From positions 620,001 to 684,000 of the forward strand of contig NZ_FNIY01000001.1 of assembly GCF_900104355.1 (NCBI RefSeq): 64,000 bases of DNA. Direction: 5' to 3'. Source of the stretch: Phyllobacterium sp. OV277. GTDB taxonomy: Bacteria; Pseudomonadota; Alphaproteobacteria; Rhizobiales; Rhizobiaceae. Below are positions 1 through 8,588 of the stretch, one piece after another. A model generated the notes under the pieces. It saw nothing but the letters and a program-made list of their open reading frames with translations. It did no database searches and had not been told where the DNA came from. Every line of letters starts with the position of its first letter. Within the stretch, counting starts at the first letter, position 1. Made by a program: the position numbers and the translations under genes.

Positions 1-152
1 AAAAACACCGTGACACTTTGAGGATCCTCTGATCGCACTTTAAGTCCGAAGAAGCTATTTTGGAGGCGCCAACGATCTTCATCTAAATATCTAGTGAGAA
101 GGACACCATTGAGCCTCCTCGCCAACCGATGGAATTCCGTGTTTCTCAACAT
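1..152 (-). CDS. Truncated 5' end of an unidentified gene in the glycan cluster
   Basis: On the minus strand an ATG at 152 opens a frame that stays open for 50 codons to the window edge. It begins MLRNTEFHRLARRLNGVLL. It starts 11 bases after the stop of the glycosyltransferase upstream, the spacing expected of the next gene in an operon. No strong Shine-Dalgarno is visible. The fragment is too short to assign; polysaccharide biosynthesis is inferred only from its neighbours. A chance open frame of this length is also possible. Confidence 0.45.
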   Translation of the reverse strand, partial: MLRNTEFHRLARRLNGVLLTRYLDEDRWRLQNSFFGLKVRSEDPQSVTVF

Positions 153-163
153 GTCTGTTTGCT

Positions 164-1351
164 CTATGATTTTTTATAAGCGATAGGAAATACTGTCGCA
201 AAGAAGGTTCTGAACTTCGCCAACATCATTCTTTTTGCAACTGCTCTCGGCTTGTCACCGAACTGCCAGTCCAGCAACATTCTTAACGTTACGAACGGAG
301 AAAACGATTGCCTGGACGCATGGCTAACAAGGAACGGGACGGAGTTTGTGCTGAACGCAGACAGAAGAATGCCCTCCCGTTCATCCACGACAGAGTTAAT
401 GCAATAGTTGACGACAGGCCTTGGAACTCTTTCACGAATTAACTGGCAGGCCATCGTGAAGAAACGCACCCTATCTTTATTAAGCGTATTCTTCCCACAC
501 CAATAGATCAGACGGGAGGCCATCGCCAGGATATGCGCCATTCCCTCTATATTTACTTGCCTCTTCTGCGCCGCGCGTAACGCCAATGTCACTGATTGGA
601 GGATATCGAAGCGTCTGGCGCTCTTTTCGTCTGTAATCTTGCCGGCCCGGTTTACCCGATAGAAATAGCCCGTACTATCGAGTAGGAGCACCCTATGCGC
701 AGCCCCAAGTGCATCAATATGGGTCGGGAAATCTTCTCCAATGGTCAGCCCAATTGGAAATGAGAGATTATTCTCCAAAGCAAATGAACGTTGCCAAAGA
801 CGGGTGTTGACGTTGGGTTCAAGCTGGAAAATGCGACAATCCCGGGCAGCGTTTACCGTTACACTGCTCTGCCCCGCCAATATCCAGTGCCAAAGCGGAG
901 CATCATAAAAGTCGTGAGATTCTCCGGAGGCATTGTCAAAAACAACTGAACGGCAAATGGCAACTTCACACGCTCCGCGCTTGGCAATTTCTGCCAGTTT
1001 AAGATAGACGGCCACATCAAGGCGGTCATCGCTATCACAAAACCCAACAAACTCTCCGCGTGCTTTTTTGAGCCCAGCCATCCTGGCCGCAGACGGGCCA
1101 GCATTGGGTTGCCAAATATGAACCGATGGGAATTTGTGTGAACGCATCCAATTGTTAATCACGTCGGAACTGCGGTCTGTGCTGCCGTCATCAACAACGA
1201 TTATCTCAATGTTTTGCGAATCCAGGCAGGCTATGGAATCGAGTGTTTCACGTAGGAATGCTTCCGTATTGAACACCGGCACAATGAACGAAATGAGCAC
1301 TTCACCATCATCCAGTGCATCACGGGCGTCATAAATGATCTGGTCCGTCAT
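164..1351 (-). CDS. Family 2 glycosyltransferase
   Basis: This 395-residue protein is a GT-A fold family-2 glycosyltransferase that probably adds a sugar from a nucleotide-sugar donor to a surface polysaccharide on the cytoplasmic face. The opening SFIVPVFN strand (residues 21-28), the DDGSTD nucleotide-binding motif (54-59) and the DSDD metal-binding motif (106-109) are all visible. The C-terminal 200 residues have no recognisable specificity signature. It is the second gene from the left edge of a minus-strand glycan cluster with another GT2 and glf. About 265 bases separate it from the upstream GT2, so it may have its own promoter. The DNA is more AT-rich than most of the window, as is common for exchanged polysaccharide genes. 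The sugar and acceptor are unknown. Confidence 0.85.
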   Translation of the reverse strand: MTDQIIYDARDALDDGEVLISFIVPVFNTEAFLRETLDSIACLDSQNIEIIVVDDGSTDRSSDVINNWMRSHKFPSVHIWQPNAGPSAARMAGLKKARGEFVGFCDSDDRLDVAVYLKLAEIAKRGACEVAICRSVVFDNASGESHDFYDAPLWHWILAGQSSVTVNAARDCRIFQLEPNVNTRLWQRSFALENNLSFPIGLTIGEDFPTHIDALGAAHRVLLLDSTGYFYRVNRAGKITDEKSARRFDILQSVTLALRAAQKRQVNIEGMAHILAMASRLIYWCGKNTLNKDRVRFFTMACQLIRERVPRPVVNYCINSVVDEREGILLSAFSTNSVPFLVSHASRQSFSPFVTLRMLLDWQFGDKPRAVAKRMMLAKFRTFFATVFPIAYKKS

Positions 1352-1617
1352 CTTAAATTAACACAGCCTTTTCTGGAGTTTTCTATAAAGTATAGTTTAA
1401 ATATCGTACAGCGAAGACGACCCGGTATTCTTCGCTCCGGGAACAGTCGTAGAAAATTTCACAAGATTAATATTTTCTGGCATCACAGCGAATTCTGTCA
1501 GAAAGTGCGTAGAGATAGAGTGGGGCCATATTCGCCAATGCCTTCGCCTCTTGACGCGCCAGTGCCCTTCTCTTGTTTTGAATGGGTTTTGCCTCTGAAC
1601 CAACTCCGACGCATTGG

Positions 1618-2505
1618 CTAGAACTCTCCAAGCCTCCCCTTCAACCCGTCCCATATTGCTCTAAAGAGCATACGTAGAGACATCACGCTAAACTTCTTTC
1701 TCGATACCGCCCATATCGCTATTCCAGTAATTATTGCTAAAAAAATAGATAAAAACTTGAATTCGGAGTATTCACCAGAAAGAAATACCATATTTCTCAC
1801 GTTATAGTAATGCTTCACACCAAACTGGCTATGCCGCATCCTTGATGCTTGAACACGCATATGATCTATCTGACTTGCCGGTACGAGCCAAATCCTCCAT
1901 CCAAATTTCTTCAGACGCAGGGAATACTCAATGTCATCGTAGGAAACAAAAAACCTGATATCCGGCATTCCGATCTCGCGGACGGCATCAGTGAGGACAA
2001 GAAAACCAACAAACGACGCCGTATCTATCTCATGGGTAGCGACTACATAGTTTTCCGCCGATACAGGGGTTTCTATACCGAGAGCATGTGAGTATTTTCT
2101 GCGGTGCATCAGGGCCAGCGAACCAAACTCATAGACAGCGGGACACATTGCGCCAGTTTTTGCTGGTAACTGGCAATGGACTTCAAGCAGACACTCCAAG
2201 GCAGATGGATGCGGCACTGCATCGTCATCCAGCAACCAAATCCACTTTGGATTAAACGAGAGACCTGTCTCAAGGCCAAGAGCAAAACCGCCTGCCCCGC
2301 CATGATTTATCTCGCTACGGACAACATGGAACGTTGAGGATGACGGCGTGCCCGCAACCACCGGAATTGTACTGGCGTTATCTATCACCACAATATGGTC
2401 TGGCTTGAGGGTTTGCGATAACAGAGCAGCCACAACCTGTTTGAGTTCCTCGGAGCGATTATGGGTGACAACAACTGCGACAACGCCCATGCTATCCGGC
2501 GTCAT
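1618..2505 (-). CDS. Family 2 glycosyltransferase, GlfT-like candidate galactofuranosyltransferase
   Basis: A 295-residue GT2 enzyme. VVVTHNR (residues 11-17), IDNAST (41-46) and the metal-binding LDDDA (92-96) follow the pattern of rhamnosyl- and galactofuranosyl-transferases of the WbbL/GlfT type. A hydrophobic stretch near residues 250-266 suggests membrane association. Its start codon overlaps the stop of glf by four bases (ATGA, 2502-2505), so the two are translated together. Because glf makes UDP-galactofuranose, this enzyme is the best candidate to use that donor; this is inference from context, and a rhamnosyltransferase is the main alternative. Confidence 0.85.
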   Translation of the reverse strand: MTPDSMGVVAVVVTHNRSEELKQVVAALLSQTLKPDHIVVIDNASTIPVVAGTPSSSTFHVVRSEINHGGAGGFALGLETGLSFNPKWIWLLDDDAVPHPSALECLLEVHCQLPAKTGAMCPAVYEFGSLALMHRRKYSHALGIETPVSAENYVVATHEIDTASFVGFLVLTDAVREIGMPDIRFFVSYDDIEYSLRLKKFGWRIWLVPASQIDHMRVQASRMRHSQFGVKHYYNVRNMVFLSGEYSEFKFLSIFLAIITGIAIWAVSRKKFSVMSLRMLFRAIWDGLKGRLGEF

Positions 2506-3656
2506 GCGAGTGGGTCCACGACAAAGCTGGGCATGGCACCGCCGCTCTTTTGCATATCGAGAAAGCGTTCAGCTACTTCAAACGCTTCGGCAATCGTGAC
2601 ATGCATATCGAGATACCGATACGTCCCCAATCGGCCAACAAACGTGATTTTTTGTTCGGCGCGAGCCAACTCGACATATCGCGCGAATTGAGCCTTATCA
2701 TTCACGAGACGGATAGGATAATAAGGGGTATCTGCCGCGCCGCATTGTCGACTGTGTTCTTTGTAAATAATCGTACTGTCGTGCGATTCCCATGGCGCAA
2801 AATGCTTGTGTTCGGATATACGCGTCCATGGCACATGCTGATCACAATAATTGATTACCGCGTTTCCTTGATAATCACCCCGGTGACGCTCGACTTCAAA
2901 ATCCAGCGTTCGGTAACCCAAGCGCCCGTCGGCAAAATCGAACCAACTATCAATAGAGCCGCTATAGAAGAGGTGGTCATAGTCACCGGCCATCCCACGC
3001 TCGAAATTGGTGTTCAATTGAATATCGATGTTGGGATGGTCAAGAATTTTTCCAACAATAAAAGTATAACCGTGCTTGGGTATGCCCTGATACGCACTGG
3101 CATAATAATTGTCATCATAGTTGAAGCGCACCGGTAGGCGCTTCAGGATACTGGAGGGAAGTTCAGACGGGTGTAAGCCCCACTGCTTCTGTGTGTAGCC
3201 TTTAAAGAAAACTTCATACAGATCACGCCCAACAAAGCGTAAGGCCTGTTGTTCGAAGGTCAGCGGAACAACAATGGATTGATCACCTATTAAACCCATA
3301 AATTCGGCGGCTTCCTTGGGGGAAAGCGCCTTTCCAAAGAATGAATTGATGGTCATAAGATTAATCGGCAATGAGTATACTTTGTTGCCAACGAGAGCCT
3401 TAACTCGATTGACGAAAGGCATAAACTCATCAAATTTACGGATGTAATTCCATACTTTCTCATTGCTTGTATGGAAAATGTGCGGCCCATACACGTGAAG
3501 CATTATATTTGTCTCAGGATCGCGTTCCGAATGGCAATTACCCGCGACATGGCTTCGACTGTCGAATACGATAACTTTGTAACCTGCGTCCGCTAACTCA
3601 CGTGCAATAACTGCGCCCGAAAAGCCTGCGCCCACGACGCCGACCTTACCCCTCAC
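2502..3656 (-). CDS. glf: UDP-galactopyranose mutase
   Basis: Converts UDP-galactopyranose to UDP-galactofuranose using reduced FAD; the product feeds galactofuranose-containing O-antigen, capsule or cell-wall glycans. The protein is 384 residues, the normal length for bacterial Glf. An FAD-binding GAGFSGAVIAREL motif lies at residues 9-21, the conserved VYGPHIFHT segment at about 55-63, the RFNYDDNYY region in the middle, and GRLGTYRYLDMH near residues 345-356 supplies the substrate diphosphate arginine region. It is the first gene of the minus-strand cluster, overlapping the downstream glycosyltransferase by four bases. The 405 bases upstream carry only a terminator belonging to the next gene and a short AT-rich hairpin, so its promoter should lie there. 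Confidence 0.95.
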   Translation of the reverse strand: MRGKVGVVGAGFSGAVIARELADAGYKVIVFDSRSHVAGNCHSERDPETNIMLHVYGPHIFHTSNEKVWNYIRKFDEFMPFVNRVKALVGNKVYSLPINLMTINSFFGKALSPKEAAEFMGLIGDQSIVVPLTFEQQALRFVGRDLYEVFFKGYTQKQWGLHPSELPSSILKRLPVRFNYDDNYYASAYQGIPKHGYTFIVGKILDHPNIDIQLNTNFERGMAGDYDHLFYSGSIDSWFDFADGRLGYRTLDFEVERHRGDYQGNAVINYCDQHVPWTRISEHKHFAPWESHDSTIIYKEHSRQCGAADTPYYPIRLVNDKAQFARYVELARAEQKITFVGRLGTYRYLDMHVTIAEAFEVAERFLDMQKSGGAMPSFVVDPLA

Positions 3657-4004
3657 TTCGTCACCTTAAAATGCGGGGCTACCATTTGTGCCAACATCTC
3701 CGAAACCCTCAATCTGAGTGCCAAAAATCGATAGCATCCGCCCTCATCAAGCTTGATCTCAAATCTCCGATGACTTGAGGCTTGCAGAGCAAATGACTCG
3801 CTATTGGCAGTGCTGTCAGTTGACACGAAATGTCATGCTGGAGAAATCCGTAAACCTACGGATTTTGTCTCAATGTTACGGTCAAATAAAATCTGGAGTT
3901 GTCAGAAAAAAATAATTTATACTTTAACTTACATGTGGAAGTTACCGTATTATGAATCATTAATTTGAATAGACTCTCACCTTAAATGAACTGGACAACC
4001 ACCC
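3657..4004. other. Intergenic region upstream of glf
   Basis: No credible coding frame is seen here. The stretch is AT-rich and holds a nine-base-pair hairpin at 3844-3865 (AAATCCGTA with TACGGATTT around an AACC loop). It must contain the promoter of the glf cluster, but no convincing -35/-10 pair could be fixed. Confidence 0.5.
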
Positions 4005-4034
4005 AAAAAAATGGCGCCCTTGCGGGCGCCATTT
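4005..4034 (-). terminator. Intrinsic terminator of the dimethylglycine-dehydrogenase-like gene
   Basis: A perfect 11-base-pair GC-rich stem (AAATGGCGCCC with GGGCGCCATTT) around a four-base loop, followed on the minus strand by a run of T. It lies about 27 bases past the stop of the minus-strand flavoprotein gene. Confidence 0.85.
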
Positions 4035-4061
4035 CTTATTCTTCGAAGTGGTAAGAGAAGT

Positions 4062-6578
4062 TTATGCGCGTAGACGCTCGTTCTCGGTATCAAAAGGTGC
4101 TTCCGGAATGACCGTTGCCTTGTGAGTCTTGCCAAGGATTTTGATCTCAAGCTGCGTGCCCAGTGCCGAATAGTCAGGCTTGACCATGGCAAGCGCGAGG
4201 CTCTTGCCCAGACGCCAGCCGTAACCACCATGGGTAGCACGGCCAATCAGCTGGCCATTGGCATAGATTGGCTCGCTGCCGCGCGCGTCGATATCGGAAA
4301 CACCCGGTACATGGACCTCAAGCGTAACGAAATTCCACTTCAGGCCATCCTCGCGCGCCTTCACCACCGCATCACGGCCAATGAAATCACCCTTGTTGGG
4401 ATGAACGAAACGGTCGAGGCCACTTTCGAAAGCATTGTACTCGATCGACAGTTCACGCGGGATCAGGCGATAGGACTTTTCGACGGCCATTGCTGTCATA
4501 GCGCGGATGCCAAATGGCTTGATGCCGAATTCCGCACCGGCTTCGAGCAGCAGATCATAAATAGTGTTCTGCTGTTCAATCGGGTGATGCAGTTCCCAGC
4601 CAAGTTCACCGACAAAGTTGACGCGCAGGGCATGGGCTGTGCCGGTGCCAACGCTGATTTCCTTACCCGACAGCCATGGGAAGGCTTCATTGGACAAGTC
4701 AGCCCGTGTGAGTTTCTGCAGCACTTCGCGGCTTTTGGGTCCGGCAACAACCAGCACGCCATACATCTGCGTGATTGGGCGCAGGGTTACCGAGCCATCA
4801 GATGGCAGCAGCTTGTAGAGATAGTCGTGATCATGGTTCTCATAGGCACCGGCGGAGACGAGATAGAACTTGCCGGGCGCCCATTCGTAAACCGTGAACT
4901 CGGAACGTACGCCGCCGTCCTTCGTCAGGAGATGGCAGAGTGCAATGCGGCCCTGCTTCTTGGGGATGCGGTTGGCCAGAATGGAATCGAGCCATTCACG
5001 CGCACCGGGACCAGCCACTTCAATCTTGGCAAAGGCAGACATGTCGAGAAGGCCAACATTGTTGGTGACGTTCTTGATCTCGTTGCCCACATGCTCAAAA
5101 TAGTTGGAACGATGGAAGGACCAGATTTCCTTTACCTTGCCATCCGCATCCGGCTTTGGATGGTTGTGGTTCATGATCACATCCGGCTTGTCCAGCTTTG
5201 CAACGTCAAGGCCATAACCCTGCGGCGCGAACCAGTTGGCACGCTCCCAGCCATAGACAGTACCGAACACGGCACCGAGCGCCTTCTGGCGGTCATAGGA
5301 TGGCGAACGCTTGAGCGGACGGGCGGCGCCGCGCTCTTCATCCGGATAGTGGACGGAGAACACCTCGGCATAGGCTTCCTCGTTCTTTTCCTTCAGATAG
5401 CCTTCGGTTGCGTAAGGACCGAAACGGCGCGGATCAACACCCATCATGTCAATGGATGGTTCGCCTTCGACAATCCATTCGGCCAGCTGCCAGCCAGCAC
5501 CGCCAGCGGCGGTCACACCAAAGGAATGGCCTTCATTAAGCCAGAAATTCTTCAGGCGCGGCGCTGGACCGATGATGGGCGAACCATCCGGGGTATAGGC
5601 AATCGCGCCATTATAGACTTTTTTGATACCGACTTCGCCAAAGGCAGGAACACGGGCAATGGCCGTTTCGATATAGGGTTCGAGACGGTCAAGGTCTTCC
5701 TGAAACAGCTCGTACTCGCTGGCATCGGATGGCCCGTCCACATAGCAGACAGGTGCGCCCTTTTCATAAGGTCCGAGCAGCAGGCCGCCATTTTCCTCGC
5801 GCATATACCAGGATGAATCGCTTTCGCGCAGAACACCCATCTCCGGCAGGCCCTTGGCCTTACGCTCAAGAATGGCCGGATGCGGCTCGGTGACGATGTA
5901 CTGGTGCTCAACCGGGATGACGGGCACATCGAGACCAACCATCTTGCCGGTTTTGCGGGCAAAGTTGCCGGTTGCCGAAACAACATGTTCAGCGGTGATC
6001 TCGCCCTTGTCGGTTTTCACAAGCCATTCGCCGGAAGGCAGCTGCTCGATACCGAGAACTGAGGTGTAGCGATAGATCGTGGCACCGCGATCACGCGCAC
6101 CCTTGGCCAGAGCCTGTGTCAGATCAGCGGGCTGGATATAGCCATCTTCCGGATGCTGGATTGCACCGAGAATCCCGTCCATTTCGGCCAGCGGCCAGAT
6201 TTCCTTGACCTGTTCTGGCGTCAACAGCTTGACCGGAACGCCGATGGTTTCAGCAACACCGGCATAATACATATATTCGTCCCAGCGATCCTTGGTACGG
6301 GCAAGACGAATATTGCTGCAATTGGTGAAGCCGACATTCATGCCGGTTTCTTCCTGCAGCTCCTGATAGAACTTGACCGAGTATTTGTGAATCTGGCCGA
6401 CGGAATAGCTCATATTGAAAAGCGGCAGCAGACCAGCTGCATGCCAGGTGGAACCGGATGTCAGTTCCTTGCGCTCGATGAGCACCACATCGCTCCAGCC
6501 TTTCTTGGCCAGATGATAGAGTGTTGATACACCCACCACACCACCGCCGATGACAACTACACGCGCTTGGGTCTTCAT
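4062..6578 (-). CDS. Dimethylglycine/sarcosine dehydrogenase-like FAD and GcvT-domain protein
   Basis: An 838-residue two-part flavoenzyme that probably oxidatively demethylates an N-methyl amino acid such as dimethylglycine or sarcosine and passes the one-carbon unit to tetrahydrofolate. The N-terminal half is a DAO-type FAD domain with the dinucleotide motif GGGVVG (residues 11-16) and SGSTWHAAG (about 41-49), whose histidine matches the covalent-flavin histidine of this family. The C-terminal half, from about residue 430, is an aminomethyltransferase (GcvT) fold with its own C-terminal barrel. Length fits the single-chain family. It stands alone on the minus strand with a good terminator and a GAGGA ribosome site. 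Exact substrate is not determined; rhizobial genomes carry several paralogues. The sarcosine oxidase genes 11 kb away are a separate enzyme. Confidence 0.85.
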   Translation of the reverse strand: MKTQARVVVIGGGVVGVSTLYHLAKKGWSDVVLIERKELTSGSTWHAAGLLPLFNMSYSVGQIHKYSVKFYQELQEETGMNVGFTNCSNIRLARTKDRWDEYMYYAGVAETIGVPVKLLTPEQVKEIWPLAEMDGILGAIQHPEDGYIQPADLTQALAKGARDRGATIYRYTSVLGIEQLPSGEWLVKTDKGEITAEHVVSATGNFARKTGKMVGLDVPVIPVEHQYIVTEPHPAILERKAKGLPEMGVLRESDSSWYMREENGGLLLGPYEKGAPVCYVDGPSDASEYELFQEDLDRLEPYIETAIARVPAFGEVGIKKVYNGAIAYTPDGSPIIGPAPRLKNFWLNEGHSFGVTAAGGAGWQLAEWIVEGEPSIDMMGVDPRRFGPYATEGYLKEKNEEAYAEVFSVHYPDEERGAARPLKRSPSYDRQKALGAVFGTVYGWERANWFAPQGYGLDVAKLDKPDVIMNHNHPKPDADGKVKEIWSFHRSNYFEHVGNEIKNVTNNVGLLDMSAFAKIEVAGPGAREWLDSILANRIPKKQGRIALCHLLTKDGGVRSEFTVYEWAPGKFYLVSAGAYENHDHDYLYKLLPSDGSVTLRPITQMYGVLVVAGPKSREVLQKLTRADLSNEAFPWLSGKEISVGTGTAHALRVNFVGELGWELHHPIEQQNTIYDLLLEAGAEFGIKPFGIRAMTAMAVEKSYRLIPRELSIEYNAFESGLDRFVHPNKGDFIGRDAVVKAREDGLKWNFVTLEVHVPGVSDIDARGSEPIYANGQLIGRATHGGYGWRLGKSLALAMVKPDYSALGTQLEIKILGKTHKATVIPEAPFDTENERLRA

Positions 6579-6834
6579 TTCATTCTATCCTCTGATATCA
6601 ATCGGTGGTTTGGCGGTGATCTGGCGACACGCACCAATTTTCTGCACTATGCCGTTCGTACTGTCCATTGCTAAGGCCTGTTTGCGACATGGCCAAAACA
6701 CGCCGCGACGCGCGGCAAACTGTCAGCATTTTGCGTGAATTTCTGATCAAACTGCAGGAATGATTTAACGCAATATGGAGACTTCCCGCTATAGAAATGG
6801 TCTTTAAGCGTCGACCAGCCGGAAACGAACAATA

Positions 6835-8556
6835 ATGTCAGATATCTCCAAGGACATGACCAGACCGGCCGTTGGGATATTCTCCCCGCTGGCGTTGCTT
6901 CTGCTGGTGCTGGCGGTGCTGGCACTGCTGCTTAGTCTACGGCTGGTTGTGCCGATCGGCCCGATGTACTGGGACACCTATATATATCTCGACGCAGCCC
7001 AGCGCCTGAAGATGGGGCAAATCCCGGCCGTGGATTTTCTGGCTCCCGTCGGAGCGCTCGACTACTACCAGTTCTACTGGCTGCAAAGGCTTTTCCCCAA
7101 TGGCCAGCCTACCCTGCTTGCGCAGTGGTCCGCCCTTATTTTTGCCGCGCCCATCATGGCCGTTATTGTTTGGGACGTGGACAAGCGCAGCCGTGGCATC
7201 GCCTTCGCCCTGCTTATTCCCTTTCTGATTTTTGCGATCTGCCCCACCAACACGCAGAGCTTTCATTCCTATCCCGGCATCTCAGGCTTTGGCATCTATA
7301 ACCGGCATACATCGCTGCTGCTCTATGTCCTGACCAGTGCGCTGATCTTCCTGCCAAATACCCGCAAGCTGGCTATCGTCGCTGCCTTGGCGATGCTGGC
7401 GCTGTTTTTCACCAAGATCACCGGCTTTCTTGCGGGCGGACTGATTGGCCTGTTCGCAATACTCAGCGGCCGTTTCAAATGGCGGCATGTATTGCTGGCT
7501 ATGATTGTGGTGATTGTTGCACTGCTGATTTTCGAACTCAACCACCGCATGGTTTCGACCTATCTTGCCAGCATCATCGAACTTGTGGGCATGAACCAGG
7601 GCGTACTCCTGTCGCGTTTTCTGACTGTTTTTTCTACCAAGCTGGATGTCATTCTGGCCGCCGCTGCGCTCATCCTGTTTCTCTTCTGGATCAATCGCAG
7701 CAATGTGGCCGCCGTGCTCAAAAAGCTGGCAAGCCAGCCATCCACCAAGGCAGTGGCAACCGTTCTTGATCAGGACTTTCTATGGATCGGCGTAGTGCTG
7801 GTAGCGGGCATATTCTTGGAGACCCAGAACACTGGCAGTCAGGAGTTTATCTTCCTCTGGCCTGTCCTGCTGGCACTCATTGTCAAGTCGGCGACCTTGC
7901 CGGAAAGCCATCGCCTCATCGTCTACGTACTCGTTGCCTTCACGGCGATACCCACCTTGACCAAAGTGATGCACGAGAGCCTGCGCATGACAGCCGTTGC
8001 ACCAACATACGTGGCAGCACCTGTCACGGACGTAAAATCAATGGGGCTCGTGTCGACGCGCAAAGACATATGGGAGCGCGTTGATCTCCTTGAGGCGCAT
8101 TATGTGAAGAATGCTGCCACCTATCGCGAACTGGCGGAACAGGGGCAGCTGCCAAGCTGGCAGCTTTATTCGGAACTGGACTACCAGATGTTCTGGCTTG
8201 TCTCGGCGGATCGCGCCGTCAAGGCCATCAAGCAGTTCGAAGCCACGAACGGCGTACACCTGAACAGTCTGATGAATCTCGATTTCACCAATCCGTTCCC
8301 ATGGATTCTCGATCGCGATGCAACGCGCCATATACAGATTGGTGCAGATCCGTTCCGCACCGTTGGCACCCTGACATCGGAAGAAGAAGCCGCGGTGCGC
8401 GCCACAGACGGCGTGTTGCGGCCAAGCTGTCCCATGACAACAGCGCGTTTGATGCTTTGGAAAGTCTACGAGAAAGCCCTTGATGACAGAACCGTGGTCA
8501 AGCTCAATGAGTGCTGGGATCTTTTGCTGCGTCCGGGCGTTGCCAGCACGAAATAA
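6835..8556 (+). CDS. Polytopic membrane protein, candidate GT-C glycosyltransferase
   Basis: A 573-residue integral membrane protein with about ten hydrophobic segments in the first 400 residues and a soluble, probably periplasmic, C-terminal domain of about 170 residues. The first loop after TM1 reads DTYIYLDAAQRLKMGQIP then VDF; an acidic residue followed by a conserved A-x-x-x-x-x-G-x-x-P-x-x-DF pattern is typical of GT-C enzymes, which take sugars from polyprenyl-phosphate donors. I do not recognise a named family. A GGAAACG ribosome site precedes the ATG. It is convergent with the polyprenyl-sugar operon to its right, sharing a terminator hairpin. A role as the transferase for that donor is inference from fold and position. 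Confidence 0.7.
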   Translation: MSDISKDMTRPAVGIFSPLALLLLVLAVLALLLSLRLVVPIGPMYWDTYIYLDAAQRLKMGQIPAVDFLAPVGALDYYQFYWLQRLFPNGQPTLLAQWSALIFAAPIMAVIVWDVDKRSRGIAFALLIPFLIFAICPTNTQSFHSYPGISGFGIYNRHTSLLLYVLTSALIFLPNTRKLAIVAALAMLALFFTKITGFLAGGLIGLFAILSGRFKWRHVLLAMIVVIVALLIFELNHRMVSTYLASIIELVGMNQGVLLSRFLTVFSTKLDVILAAAALILFLFWINRSNVAAVLKKLASQPSTKAVATVLDQDFLWIGVVLVAGIFLETQNTGSQEFIFLWPVLLALIVKSATLPESHRLIVYVLVAFTAIPTLTKVMHESLRMTAVAPTYVAAPVTDVKSMGLVSTRKDIWERVDLLEAHYVKNAATYRELAEQGQLPSWQLYSELDYQMFWLVSADRAVKAIKQFEATNGVHLNSLMNLDFTNPFPWILDRDATRHIQIGADPFRTVGTLTSEEEAAVRATDGVLRPSCPMTTARLMLWKVYEKALDDRTVVKLNECWDLLLRPGVASTK

Positions 8557-8579
8557 AAGGCCGGGACATCAGCCCGGCC
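8551..8579 (-). terminator. Terminator between convergent genes
   Basis: A seven-base-pair GGCCGGG/CCCGGCC stem with a seven-base loop lies between convergent stops. On the minus strand it is followed by TTTTATTT, so it mainly ends the aminotransferase operon; it may also slow transcription from the other side. Confidence 0.75.
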
Positions 8580-8588
8580 CTCACACTC

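Noticed and set aside
1397-1654. 85-codon minus-strand frame between the two glycosyltransferase genes
   Set aside because: It overlaps the end of the upstream glycosyltransferase, lacks any recognisable domain and has no ribosome site.
4122-5816. 564-codon open frame on the plus strand opposite the dimethylglycine-dehydrogenase-like gene
   Set aside because: It is the antisense shadow of a gene with full FAD and GcvT motifs on the minus strand; it has no domain signature and no ribosome site.
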